Part shown: piece after piece, positions 36,651 through 48,800 of the stretch
Numbering within the stretch: position 1 is the stretch's first letter
Layout of the letters: each line of letters begins with the position of its first letter
Source of the DNA: Isoetes taiwanensis
Lineage: Eukaryota; Streptophyta; Lycopodiopsida; Isoetales; Isoetaceae
Direction of reading: 5' to 3'
DNA length: 64,000 nt
NCBI GenBank assembly: GCA_021234155.1
Contig: JAJEKV010000056.1
Span: 4,546,825 to 4,610,824 of the forward strand
The notes under the pieces: generated by a model
Told to the model about the DNA's origin: nothing
Databases searched by the model: none
Seen by the model: the letters and a program-made list of their open reading frames with translations, nothing else
Made by a program: the position numbers and the translations under genes

Positions 36651-36859
36651 TGCCCTTCGGATGCTCTAACTGTTCACAGTCGCCTGCGCCTCATTGGTAC
36701 CCACGACTATCAACGCTTTCTCCTCGCGAGGCACTCCAGGTCCAAGTGACCCCGCGCTCTCTCCGGAAAGACAACCGCATAAACAACAATTCCTTCGAAA
36801 TCACGAGATTATACGATGGTTGCCGCCATCTCTATAAATGTGCTTAAAGACAATGTGCT

Positions 36860-37500
36860 CTTCACGATGTGTTCTTCCTCACGAAGTCTGATCTAGTCAA
36901 ACAAGCCCCACGAAGGACTTGGCGGTGGGTCATTTCGGCCGGAGACAACACGGCAAGGAACTCCTCCTTCTTTGGGTATCGCCCACGCTTTTCAAAGATG
37001 CTCACAAATACATGCAACACGCGACGTGTGATGTTTGTCGAGAAGGCTTGGTAGACCCACGACCCCGTGGCGCTCTGCCGCTCACGCCAATATACGCCTC
37101 TCCCCTTTGCCAAATGGGGTATGGATTTTGTTGGTCCCATGGACCCACCGCTAATCAACACTAGGGCACGCTACATTCTAGTCTTCACGGACTATGCAAC
37201 CAAATGGGCTGAGGCATGTGCTCTACACGACAACAGCTGCTGAATACGGCTAAAGGTTCTCTACAAAAGAACATCATCCTTGTGATTTGGATGTCCCTTA
37301 GAATTAGTTAGTGATCGTGGAGTTCATTTCATCAATCACACTATTCTTGAACTCACTAACTGTCGCGACATTCATCACGTAGGAAAAGCCTTTACTATCC
37401 CCGCGTGGTAATGGCTTGGCGAAAGCACAAACAAAGGTGCTTATCCACATTCGAAAAAAGATTTGTGATCCTACAAGAAAAAGATTGGCAAGATAAGTTA
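36860..37500 (+). pseudogene. Gypsy integrase remnant
   Basis: The zinc-binding N terminus is seen as pieces (AVGHFGRRQHGKELLLLWV at 36919-36975; YMQHATCDVC at about 37012-37040). The catalytic core starts KWGMDFVGPMDPP-like (about 37110-37150) and YILVFTDYATKWAEA (37174-37218). A later SDRGVHFINHTILELTN-like stretch (about 37311-37364) holds the second catalytic region. Frames are broken in several places. Confidence 0.75.
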
Positions 37501-37509
37501 CCCTCTCTG

Positions 37510-38000
37510 AGTTTTATATTTACAATACAACATACAAAGTAGCAAGCCGTCCAAACACCTTTAGACTTGTGTATATTAAGAGGCTCTTATGCCTTTGAGT
37601 TCATTTTACCCTCACTCAAATTTAGGTTAGCAAATGTAACATAATCCATCAGCAGCTTTGCAAGAGCGAGTTTATCAACTGGAACAAGCTGGATGAACTT
37701 GAAGAGATGCTTTTCTTAGACTTCAACAAGGCAAACAACTACAAAAACAATGGCATGACAAAACACATCAAAACAAAACTTTTCAAATTGGCGACTTAGT
37801 TCTTCTTTACATTTCGAGATATCAACAACATCTGGCAAACTCAAGCTCGGATGGTGGGACCATACAAAATTTCCAGGAGATACCACATCCCGGAGTTTTA
37901 CAATTACAAGCATTGAATGGCACTCCATTTCCTACATTAGTCAATGGATTTCGACTCAAGAAATTTCAAACCCCGGGCTGCGGCATCCTTAGCTCAAGAA
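37510..38000 (+). pseudogene. Integrase C-terminal region remnant
   Basis: Pieces in several frames, such as an LDFNKANNYKNN stretch (about 37721), LFKIGD/LVLL (about 37779-37805) and a KLKLGW...GPYKI-like part (about 37840-37870), correspond to the C-terminal DNA-binding part. No chromodomain was recognised. The last part reads LQALNGTPFPTLVNGFRLKK. Confidence 0.6.
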
Positions 38001-38309
38001 CAAAATTTACAACAAGATACCACTTTGTACAAATTTATGAGAAACACTTTTCTATTATGTACAAAATTGCAGAAGGCTACAATTATTTGTGGGATTTTTT
38101 CACTAGAGCGATCCCTAAACTAAACAAAAATTGGGAAAACCCTATCATCTTTTGCTACTTTCCCTTTACTTGGGGGCACTCCACTTTCGGAGGATCACGG
38201 AAGCTTACAGTGCGACCACTCGGTGAGCGATCACCTCGGGCGTCCCGAGTTTTATACACCCGAGGAACTCACGAACGTCGGCTCGGTGAGCCAATAAGTG
38301 TAGTTTGGT

Positions 38310-38318
38310 AAGGGGAGG
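38310..38318 (+). other. Polypurine tract
   Basis: AAGGGGAGG directly before the 3' LTR, the expected primer for plus-strand synthesis. Confidence 0.8.
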
Positions 38319-38922
38319 TGTTAGCCACACTTTGTGAGACTTACCGGAGTCTATACTTCTTTGCATGAGGCTGGGGAGCCCCACCGGTGAAAGTGTCGAA
38401 GAGGGATCACAAAGCCACGGCCGGGTCAAAAGCTCCCTCCAAGAAGACCAAAGGTAGGACCCGCGCCGGGCCACTACTGCAATACATTGTATGACAGGCC
38501 CGGCTTCAGTTCTGTTCGAGTGCCCAAGTAGTGGAGCGCAGCGTTGTCGCATGATGGGATCAGATTCAGGCCCGTGGAGGCCACTCAGGTGTTCCCTATA
38601 TATTGTAGCATTTTTGCTCCTTCAAAAGGAGGGTTGAGTGTTCTTTGTGTCCACTACAGCGGACATATGCCTTTGTTAATGCTCTCTTTGAGCCTTCATT
38701 GTACACTTGTTTTGATCAATGGATTGGGTGTTCTCCACAAGTGTCTTGTGTGTTTTTCATTGTGTATTGCAATTCTTGCTTTTTATCGAGTTTTTCTTGT
38801 TCTTTCTCTCGTTAGTAAAAATCGGCATTGACAAAGAGTGCCTCGGGGATTTACCTTTCTCGGGACTTCAAGGATCTCTACGTAGATCCATCCCTCAGCG
38901 ATCGAGCGCCGGACCCCAAACA
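38319..38922 (+). repeat. 3' LTR
   Basis: 604 bp from TGTTAGCCACACTTTG to CCCCAAACA. It matches the 5' LTR over its length (for example CTATATATTGTAGCATTTTT, TCCACAAGTGTCTTGTGTGT, ACTTCAAGGATCTC), with many short indels in G/C-rich positions. Confidence 0.88.
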
Positions 38923-39259
38923 CTTTTTTCATTAAGGATGCATAGTTTTTGGGGCTTGAGAAATCAGCCCTGGACTAAATATCCCTAAATGTTAAGTGTT
39001 GAGATATGTAAGAATGCTTGCATAGATTTTTCATTAAGGACACATAGTTTTGGGGGCTTGAGAAATCAACCCTCTACTAGGTAGCCTGAATGTGAAAGTA
39101 ATGAACAGACTTGAGACTAATATTGAGCTTATTTAGTATTCTTGTTGGACTCATTTGGTTTTAGGGCCTGGGTAGTGCCGGGGCCAATTTCTCTCTAGCC
39201 GGTTAAGTGACCAAGTTAGGAGTATGGACTTGGCTAGATTAGACCCTAGGCAAAGGAAA

Positions 39260-39262
<3 letters not shown>
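38923..39262 (+). repeat. Continuation of array-1 monomer 3
   Basis: Resumes at the target duplication CTTTT and follows the monomer order (CATTAAGGATGCATAG, AACCCTCTACTAGGTAG, GAGTATGGACTTGGCTAGAT) to CAAAGGAAAGTATATATA. Complete monomers continue with TTTGAAACATCTG or a close variant; here the TA run expands and array sequence stops. Confidence 0.85.

Positions 39263-39323
<61 letters not shown>
39261..39323. repeat. (TA)n microsatellite
   Basis: About 31 uninterrupted TA units at the point where monomer 3 ends. Confidence 0.95.
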
Positions 39324-39325
<2 letters not shown>

Positions 39326-39329
39326 AAGA

Positions 39330-39615
39330 TATATATATAATTATTAGGTGGCTTCGAAGCTTCTTTATATTCACACCCCCTCGGATCTTGGCCGTCGGTT
39401 TTGCCCTTTGCAATCTCGTCAGGCCGGATGCAGTGGTGGCTTCTAAGCTTTCTTGGGCCTCTCTGGTGGCCCATCTCGAATCAGATCCATTTGTTTGGGG
39501 ATCTCCCAAATTTTACCCAAAATTTTTTTTTGCGTTAGGGGAATTGAACCCCTGACCCCCTCACCCCACAAGGGGGTTTGGAACCCCTTAACCAACTTTC
39601 CATAATTCCATTGAG
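39330..39615 (-). mobile_element. tRNA-derived SINE-like unit
   Basis: On the minus strand a tRNA-like head has GTTGGTTAAGGGGTTCC (box A-like, about 39596-39580) and GGTTCAATTCCCC (box B-like, about 39552-39540) at about 35-40 bp spacing. An unrelated body of about 200 bp follows, ending at the TA run. The RNA polymerase III promoter layout fits a plant SINE. No target duplication was found because the TA run blurs the end. Confidence 0.42.
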
Positions 39616-39639
39616 AGAAATATAGGTGTGCTTTTTTCT

Positions 39640-40450
39640 TGTTAAGGTTACACCGGAACCCTAATAATTCTAGAATGTCTAGGATGGTTCTAGAATTTAG
39701 GGTTTGCACATAAATCCCACATGCATAGATGCAAAAAGAGCCTCTTTTCGATTATATAAAGAGGCCATCGGATGGGAATAAGCATTCGGTTTTGGCTAGA
39801 AAATTCTAGATTGAGTTCTAGAATGCTCTACATGTTCTAGGATGTTCCAAAAATTATGGAATGTTGAAAAATGTGGGCTTCATAGAACTTCTAGAATGTT
39901 CTAGAAAAACTTAGAAACTTCTAGAACCTTCTAGATTCTAGAAAATTTAGAATGAGGGGTTCTAGAATCTAGAACCTTCTAGGAACAATAAAAAAGTTGT
40001 AAAATTTTGTAAAAGGTAAAAAAAAAGTTACGAAATTTGAACCTTATTCTAGAAGAATCTATTCTAGAATATAGAACCTTCTAGAACAATAAAAAAAAGT
40101 AGTAAAATCTTGTAAAAAGGTAAAAAAAGTTACGAAATTTGAACTTTATTCTAGAAAAACCTATTTCTAGAATTTAGGGTTTGCACATATATCCCACATC
40201 ATAGATGCAAAAGAGCCTCTTTTTTCAAGATATAAAAAGCTATCGTGATGGGAATAAACATTCGGTTTTTTGCTAGAAAATTCTAGATTGAAGTTCTAGG
40301 TATTTAGAAAGTTGTAGAAGCTTTGATGTCCAAAAATTGAAATATAAAAGAACCCTTATTCTAGAACCTTCTAAAATGTTCTAGAACTTTCTAGAATGTG
40401 AAATCTCCTAGAACATTGAACCTTTTAGAATGTTCTAGCTGTAATATTCT
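39640..40450. repeat. TTCTAGAA-rich block containing a 471-bp tandem duplication
   Basis: About 20 occurrences of TTCTAGA, most as the palindrome TTCTAGAA. AGAATTTAGGGTTTGCACAT begins a unit at about 39690, repeated at about 40161. Both units include CCCACAT.CATAGATGCAAAA, GAGCCTCTTTT, a TATAAA-like stretch, GGGAATAA.CATTCGG and TAGAAAATTCTAGATTGA. No coding frame. Confidence 0.75.
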
Positions 40451-40540
40451 AGAACTAAGACAATCTCATACAAATCTAAGTAAATCTAAACATGCTAAAA
40501 TTGGAACTTGCTCAGTAGGAACATGCTTACTTGAATCAGA

Positions 40541-40665
40541 TATATATATATATACTTTCCTTACGCTGGGATCTAATCTTAGCCTAAGCCTTCTAATCCA
40601 CACTTGACCACTTGGTCAAAGCATGAGAAATTCTCGGCCTCGCACTACCGAGGGCCCTGAGCTCT
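40541..40665 (-). repeat. Inverted fragment of the array-1 monomer
   Basis: The reverse complement (GTAGTGCGAGGC...AATTTCTC, GACCAAGTGGTCAAG, GATTAGATCCCAGCG, AAGGAAAGTATATATA) follows 39170-39265 in the same order. With monomer 3 it forms an inverted pair whose TA runs face each other across 1.2 kb. Confidence 0.65.
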
Positions 40666-43479
40666 CCTCGGTATTATTCATGTGAACAAAGTACAATCAA
40701 AGTTCAAATTAATTATAATGCATCGTCGGACCATCTATTATGTACATGGCAAGGTTTCATCGCATGCGGCTTGGATGGATTCAAGTTTTTACTTGTGACC
40801 CCAATTCCATATCTTGTGCTTTATCTATAGTAGTTAGGAAATTTCAGTGATTTGCGGCTAAGTTAAAGTATAACTATTAAGAAAAGGAGAGAGGTGAAGA
40901 CCCAATTCTAGCCGCCATTATATGCTTGTTTCCGGCAACTAAAACCGTTATTTTCTCAACATCTAAATCTGTATTTTCATAGATATTAGTGATGCAAGTA
41001 AATCATTAACCTCCTTGTTTGACTCATGCCTTATTATTTTTCACCTTAGTAATACAACCATACTTCAAGTTTTCACTTTTTAAGTCTTAACTCATACAAG
41101 CCCATGGTTTTCAAGCAATAATATGTAGACGTTCCTAATTTTATCATAGCAAATTAGTCCCTGCATTTACTAATTTAACGGTGTTTGTATTCTTAGATCA
41201 ATCATGCCATTTAGTAATGCGTTTTCTTATATCCATCCGTGGTGATGCACAAACTAGGCATTTCCAAAGGCAACCATGTTTTAATCTCCTCAAAATGTTA
41301 CAATGACCTATTATGCATCCAAAATGCTATTTTGATATATTTCGAGTGTTATAGCGAGAAAAACATCGCTGCAATACCAATTTCGGATGCCCTTGTAGAG
41401 GGTTTTTGCCAAAGCATGTTGTCAAAACAGAATTTAGGAGATGCATAATCATATTTCTAGAAAGTAGTAGGAAACGGAAAGTAGATCCTTTTGTCAAATG
41501 GTAGCTCCCATTTGAAGAGTATTTGCAAATCGCCCACGGTTCATACATCCCACGCAGATCCATAAAATTCAAGAAAGGGGAGCTCCGTTACTCCGGCAGA
41601 CCAACCGGACCTACATTGGCAAAAACTTGGTAAAGAGGAGAGGGTCGGAGTAAGCAAAGGGAGGAATCGGTTTTATCCCGACTCCTTTTAAATTTATAGA
41701 TGCAGATGGATGCATAGCAAACAAAACTAGTAATTTAAATATCCAAATTTTGATGTTAACCATGAATTTAGCTAGATGTCAAAGCCCCTAATACATCTAG
41801 AGAACCAAGTAAAAATTTCGCGGATAATGCTTAAAGAATCACTCATCCATAGCCATGTTCCATGCCCCCATTTTTATTAGTTTAGTCTTAGAAATGGTTT
41901 TCTAACATACTTGTAAAACATAATTGAAGAATTCAGCCGTACATGTTATGTCCCGGCATAAAATAGAACGACAAATTCAAATGTTTTGTTTATGATAGAT
42001 AGGCTGGAATACTAAGCGGGGGCCTTGATAGTAGAACTGAGGCAAATGCTTGATCACCTTTACGTATGAAAAAATTAAGAAACCAAGATCTAGAAATCAA
42101 AGATATTATTAATGGCGTAAAGCTTATGGACATGCATCATATAACTTTCATAAGTGTTTTAGAGAAAAGATTCGGACATGTATTATGGTTTTCAAAGGCT
42201 GACAAATGGAAATTTTGGAATCTGCATTGAAGCCCTCTACAATCAATTTCTGTGAATTAAAGTGCCCTTGAATTCAAACAAAACATCTATGAATTAACCA
42301 TGATGTATTTCATTCGCATCCATGATGCTATGGTCTCGGGCTTTGCAAAGTCCTGGGGGATTGTTGTATATAGGCTCACAGTTTCTCCTTAGACGCTCCA
42401 GCTCTAGCATTTGCAAACATTTGCAAGCACTTTTACTTAATGACATTGGCAGCCTCAGATTTTATTTTTGACAATAATCTTCCCATTGTTGAAATCCGCT
42501 TTTTGTCCCTTCTTGTTCTTTGAACAGGTGGTCTGCCTAACTCCCACGTTTGGCCCCATAATGCAAGAAGATCAAAGCCTCCCACAAAGGTTTTCAAATG
42601 GGTTTTTGCCGCCAAGCATGCAAGAGCGAACCGAAGTTTACATAAATTTTGACAAAGGCAAAAATACCTTGTAATTGATGCCATTGATATTAGGCTCAAT
42701 AATATCTTGCATTTGGTGTTGTTTGGCATTAATTCGTTTACGACCTCGACTTGAGACCACTAAGAAGAAATAGCATCTTAGCCTTGAGGACTCCCAAAGA
42801 TCCGACCTCAATCTTTAATGAACTCATGCTTTTATTTAGGCATGCTCTTCTATTATTTTTTTATTTTATTAGTTATGAAAGCAAAGACTAATATTCCTTA
42901 GAATAAACTTCTAAACAAAAAGTTCTGGCCACTCACCTTTAGGAGGTATGTAAATGTGCACTACAACAGGTATTTAAAATGGCGTGGACCCGAAATTTTT
43001 CGTTAATCTCAAGAAGAAGGCTACAATACCATAGAAAATATTTCTACCACAGTAATGTTGGGCCATGTTTGGATTTGTTAAATGGCTTAAAGTTACAACT
43101 CCTAAAGTATGTTAATTCACGAGGTTTACATATACCTTTGTATTTTTAAAGAGGCCATGACAGCATATTCAGTCATGGGAGATCTCCCTCGAAAACTCAG
43201 TCTATGCCATAAAGATTTGGCTCCTAGTTTTAAACAACCCTATGAATTGAGGGTGTGGTCTTTGAGCTCTTAGGAAAATCGATTAGAAAGCTAGCAATCG
43301 GGACAATAGTCATACTTTTGAACTTAGAGATACTCTATGCCTCATAAATCAAAAAAATTAGCTTTAACATAGCTTTTTTTTTTTTTTTTTTTCCATCTTC
43401 AGGATAAGATGTGGCCAAGGCTTTTATCCTTCTATTTGGCGACTATATTTCTTGCCTTTTTTGCATAGGGATTAAGTCC
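40666..43479. other. Spacer between the arrays, no supported gene
   Basis: About 2.8 kb, AT-rich. Open frames reach 98 codons (42433-42729, minus) but show no domain or splice context. An 18-20-base T-run lies at about 43373-43392. Confidence 0.4.
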
Positions 43480-43604
43480 ATCCGTCTCCCCCACAGGATA
43501 TATATTTATATTTATATATATATATATGTGAGCCTACCTCCCAACAGGGAGTAGGGCCTTTGAATCTTGGCGATGTAATGCTAGGGTAGAGTAGGGAACC
43601 TAGC
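43475..43604 (-). repeat. Inverted copy of the array-1 monomer boundary, at the edge of array 2
   Basis: The reverse complement reads GCTAGGTTCCC...CTACCCTAGC, then GGCCCTACTCCCTGTTGGGA, GGTAGG, a TA run with AAATATAAATATATAT, and GGGGGAGACGG. This is the order seen at 26130-26270 (TGCTAGGTA...TACCTAGCA, AGGACCCTAC, GGAGGTAGGATAC, TA run, GGTTGGAGACGG). Confidence 0.55.
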
Positions 43605-44639
43605 AATTATAACGATGAGTTTTTATGGCAAATCAAGGTGGATAATTGCAAGCAACAGGCTCAAGGACAATTATGTGGCGACTTCTTGGCAAATTCAGTG
43701 GATAATGGATTGCAAACAAGCAACCCAATCTCCAGTGCTCAATGCGAGGTCGTGAGGAACTGATCTAATAGATTCAAGGCTTCGAGGCATGAAATGAGAG
43801 AAGCTCTAGATATATATATATATGATTAACCAAGCTATTGGTGGAGCTACTAGCAATTTACATTACATCTCAACAAAAGGTGAAGGCAATATTGGCGGCA
43901 CAAAACATCTCGAGATTAGACACTACTTACTTTGGAATGTGCTTCTAAGAAGTATATGTTTTAAATAATGATAAAGCTTGAAATTAGGGTCCGGTTTTGT
44001 TTGGTTTAGTGATTAATTCAGAGTTACCACATTTTGTATGCATAATGCATAAAAACATGATAATGAGAATATGTTTGCCTATAATGAAGAGCCTAATATG
44101 TTTGAATAGGATTTTGTATGAACTCAAGCATGTGATGGACTTACATAAAGGGAATAATAAGAAACCGTACCCTTTAATAGCATTTATTTAGGGATATATG
44201 CATGTATCCGGTGGTGGCTTATGCTACCATTTGATCTTGCATTCTATTAAGTTGTCCCATATGGAATACATAGTGACCGAATCGGCCATAAAGGCAATGC
44301 TTTGATACTTTGTTTGCTTAAGATTAAGTTGGCTCGACTAAGTTAAGTTTGCTAAGTTAAGTTATGGGATCGACATGGGATTTCTCCATTTGTGCTTTAT
44401 AGCCGACATTATGCTTAGCTAAAGAAGGTGTATTTGGAGGTCTCACTGGTGCGAGCAAGGGTCAATAAATGATGATATAGTTAATAATTGAAGGTTAGCA
44501 CCTAGATCCTGCCTCTGTCCACTTGGTGAGAAGATTACAAGTGAATATAGCGACCTCTATTGGCATGCATGTGAGAATTATGGATGCACTTAGATTAAGT
44601 ATTTAGGGGAGAGCTTAGACATTCTTTCGCGGATAAAAT

Positions 44640-44890
44640 TTTTCATGTCTATTGTGTTTCTCTGTCTATTATGTTTTATCTTAACATGCAAGATGAAGGG
44701 CATGTCTATTATGTTTATCTTAATGCAAGATGAAGGGCATGCGAGGTTCATTATTTAGGGCAGAGCTACCTATTGTGTTTATCTTAACATGCAAGATGAA
44801 GCGCATGTCTATCTTTAATGCAAGATGAAGGGCATGCGAGGTTCATTATTTAGAGCAGAGTTACTTATATGGTCTATGCTTGATAAATAT
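44640..44890 (+). repeat. Minisatellite inside the array-2 monomer
   Basis: Units of about 40 bp, variants of CTATTATGTTTATCTTAA and CATGCAAGATGAAGGGCATG, alternate with TTCATTATTTAG.GCAGAG. The block recurs at about 47800-48000, 50860-51070, 54030-54240 and 57170-57360 with different numbers of units. Confidence 0.7.
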
Positions 44891-45861
44891 GCATGTCTAT
44901 TAAACTTGTTAAAAAGAATCGTAAACACCTCAAGAGTGACTTAGGCTCTTACACCCTTCTAAGGCTAATCGTCCTCCGGGTTTCCTTTAGTAAGTATGAA
45001 GTTTCTTTGCTCTATGTATGTTCCCATTTATTCAAGTTGAGAAGCTACAAGGCGATGACAATGAAGTCATATTTTCGACAAGGTTGAGCAGCTAAAAAGA
45101 CAAAGGAATTTCTAAACATTCATTTTCAATCTTATATTGTTTTTAGTCAGTCCAATTCTTCCGAGCATAAAAATATGATGTATTGAACAAGAAATTTAAT
45201 TGGATTGACAAGAGGAAATTGTTATTTAAGTAAAAAGCAATACGGTAATTTCTTTGATAAATGTTAACCATTTTAAGGCTTAAGTCAATTTACACATGTT
45301 TTGGCTTAAGGCTGCATATTATTTGAAGTGGTCTTTGCAAAAGTCCATGGATGGTAAAAGTCCGCTTGAATGATTTAAAGGTTTTTTTTTCACTAACTTC
45401 GGTTCCTAGTTATCTTGAGGGCCTTAAAATAGTTGAAATGAGGGTGTATATAATTTCTTACTAATACATTTTGGATCTTTATAGGAATTGGCATATCGAA
45501 ATGATGATTATTATTCTTTCGGCCAATTTAGAAGATTACTTCGCTAAGGCCTTAATGAGGATGAGCATAGTTGGAAATGAGAATTATAATTCTTTCTACC
45601 GATTCGCTCTTGACTACATAGGACATAAGGAAATGCATTCAAAATAAAAGGTAACATGACATTTGTTTTGAAATTATGCCAATTGCATTTTTATTAATGT
45701 AGTTGGATTATATAATGAGCTCTGGCTCTTTTATACTAGTCTTTTGGCATTGGCCCAAAGTAGGATCAATCATTTTGCCATTTTGGCTCTCTTAAAAGAG
45801 AAATAAATACTTGCAACAAGGATAAGAGTTAATTAGCAATATATAGGTAGGGGTAGGGCTT

Positions 45862-45891
45862 TGGCAACAAGGTCCTACTCTCCTTGTTGCT
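45862..45891. repeat. Conserved hairpin of array 2
   Basis: GGCAACAAGG and CCTTGTTGCT flank a short loop holding TCCTACTC. Counterparts lie at 48983-49013, 52062-52090 (one arm decayed) and 55218-55242. Confidence 0.65.
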
Positions 45892-48800
45892 AACTCTATC
45901 ATGACTTTCAGCCCACCCCTAAGGCTCGGTAGGAGGCGGGCTTTTTATTACGAAGTAATGTGGCATTATGATATGCTATGTATTTGCATGATGTGTGTAA
46001 TGATGAGCCAAAAAGATGGCTATAGACCATAATAGGTGGCCATATGCAATGACAGATCCAATCGCTAAACTTTAAACTTGATTGCAATTTTAAAGTTGCC
46101 AAGATGTTGACATATACACCGCAAATCATGGAGTAACGATCTAAATTACAATGGAAAAATTCTATAACTAAATATTCATACATACAATGGTCATGTAAAA
46201 TAGACCATGGCGTATGAGTGCGAGACTCTAGACTTGATGGCAAAGGACAAAGTCGCCAGATATTGGTTTACTAGAGAGCATGAAGGTACATACCTAAGTT
46301 CCAAGGAAAGCATTATATTCTATGAGGCTCATTGAAATTACATGCTCCATATCTATGATCGACACAATTACAAGGGTAAATGAAAGCAATTCCGGTTCCA
46401 AGAAATAAATTGTATGACCATGAGGATTAGGGTTTCACTCATGGCCTTTGGTAAAACAAAGTAATGTGATCTCAGATAGATGGAAATGTACAAGTCGCCA
46501 ATCCGTATGGGCATGATCCAAACTTTAGGTATGAATTTAAAACCTAAGGGTTAGGAGTGCATAAAGAGCATCGCATGGCTCGACGCGATAAAGCAGATCA
46601 TGTCAAAGCAGACATGCATTACGTTGTGTTTTGGTAGAGCGCTCTGCATGGATCACATGAAGAATGGCATAAATAGAGTTTATTAGAAAAGCAGAATCGT
46701 GGAAGAAAAAAATGTAGATTCACAAAGAACAAGGCTTGTAATTGTGAAGTTGCCCCCTCAATTGAACGTGATCTTGGAAATGCAAAGATTTTGGATGTGC
46801 TTTGTTGAGAATTATAATGCATGAGTCTTTATGGCAAATTCGCGATAATTCTGTAAGCAATAGGCTCTCATGGATAATTATGTGACCTAATTTCTTGGCA
46901 ACGTTGATAATGGATTAGAAGCAACTGATCCAATCTCTAGTGCTCAATGCGCAGGTCGAGGATCTAATAACGACATGTAAGCCGGCATGAAATGCGAGAA
47001 GCCGAGATATATATATATATGATTAACTAAGCTATTGGTGGAGTTACTAGCAATTTACATTACATCTCAACAAAATTGAAGGCAATATTGCTGGGTACAA
47101 AGGCGCCTCGTGTCCGGACCATTTCTATTTTGAATGCTTCTAAGAAGTATATGTTTTAAATAATGATAAAGCTTGAAATTCAGACCGCTTTGGCCGGGTT
47201 TAAGGATTAATTCTTTAGAGTACACATTTGTATGCATATAATGACAAAACATGATAATCGCGAACATGTTTGCCTATAATGAAGAGCCTAATATGTTTGA
47301 TTAGGATTTTGTATGAACCAAGCATGTGATGGACTTACTTAAAGGAATAATAAGAAAACCGCACTTTAATAGCATTTGTTAGGATATTATGCATGTATCT
47401 CTGTGGTTTATGCTACCATTTGATCTTGCATTCTATTAAGTTGTCCCATAGTATCCGAATCGCCATAAGGCAATGCTTGATACTTTGCTTTGCCAAGTTA
47501 AGTTGGTTCCAAATAAGTTAAGTTTGCTAAGTTAAGTTATGGGATCGCATGGGATTTCTCCATTGTGCTTTTATAGCCTACATTATGCTTTAGCTAAAGA
47601 AGGTGTATTTGAGGTCTCACTGGTCCTAGAGCTGTGGTCAATAAATGATGATATGGTTAATAATTGAAGGTTAGCACCTAGATCCTGGCTCAATTTTGGT
47701 GAGAAGATTACAGCGAATATAACGACTTCTATTGGCATGCATGTGGAGAATTATGGATGCACTTAGATTAAGCATTTAGGGGCAGCTTAGACATTCTTTG
47801 TGGATAAAATTTTCATGTCTATTGTGTTTTCCACTTCATTATGTTTATCTTAACATGCAAGATGAAGGGCATGCCCATTATGTTTATCTTAATGCAAGAT
47901 GAAGGGATGAAGTTCATTATTTAGGGCAGGTTCATTGTGTTTATTTAGAGCAGAAAGCTTCGCATGTCTACTTGCAAGATATGGTTCATTATTTAGAGCA
48001 GTTACTTATATACATCTATGCTTGATATGCATGTCTATTGGCGCTTTGTGTTAAAGGAACTGTGAGCTTACCCGTTAGTGACTTAGGCTCTTACTCCTTT
48101 CTAAGGCTAACAGTCCCTCCCGGGTTTCATCAAGTATAATGATTTCTTGCTCCTATGTATGTTTCCATTTATTCAAGTTGAGAAGCTTACAAGACGATGA
48201 CAATGAAGTCATATTTTGACAAGGCGCTGGAGCCGCTTAAAAGACAAGGAATTTCTAAACATTCATTTTCAATCTTATATTTTTTTAGTCAATTCGAATT
48301 TTCCGAGGATAAATATGATGTATTGAACAAAGAAATTTAATTGGATTGGACAAGAGGAAATTGTTATTCGTAAAGAGAACTGCACTTTTGATAAATGTTA
48401 ACCATTTTTAAGGCTTAAGTCAAATTTACACACGTTTTGGCTTAAGGTCAAATATTGGCCCTCAAGTGGTCTTTGCAAAAGTCCATGGATTAAAAAGTCC
48501 GCTTGAACAGATTTAAAGGTTTTTTTCATTAACTCGGCCCCCTAGTTATACTAGGGGCCTTAAATGGTTGAAATCCGTATATAATTTTACTAATACATTT
48601 TGGATCTTTATAGGAATTCGGCATATCGAAATGACGACATTATTATTCTACCAATTCTATAGAAGATTACTCAAGGCCGCCAATGATGAGCATAGGCTGG
48701 AAAATGAGAATTATAATTCTTTTCTAATGCCGATTCGGCCTTTGACTTATGTTAGACATAAGGAAATGCATTCAAAAATAAAGGTAACATGACATTTGTT

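Larger units (their letters stand above)
31517..38922 (+). mobile_element. Ty3/gypsy LTR retrotransposon, complete ends, decayed coding region
   Basis: Two direct LTRs of about 605 bp (31517-32122, 38319-38922) start TGTTAG and end AAACA. The 5-bp target duplication CTTTT is at 31512-31516 and 38923-38927. A primer-binding site follows the 5' LTR and a purine tract precedes the 3' LTR. Internal order is gag, protease, reverse transcriptase, RNase H, integrase, the order diagnostic of Ty3/gypsy. Removing the element and one CTTTT restores the array-1 monomer sequence (TCAACTACTTTT, then CATTAAGGATGCATAG), which proves the insertion. Many frameshifts and stops: non-autonomous now. Confidence 0.92.

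Noticed and set aside
39151-39474. Minus frame of 107 codons with a Tyr-Ile run
   Set aside because: The run is a translated TA microsatellite joined to array and SINE-like sequence.
39640-40450. CRISPR-like array
   Set aside because: Motifs are short palindromes with irregular spacing in plant-like DNA, without equal-length spacers or cas genes.
45908-46243. 111-codon minus-strand frame that recurs in array 2
   Set aside because: Copies in other monomers are broken by non-triplet indels; the peptide is conserved only because the DNA repeat is.
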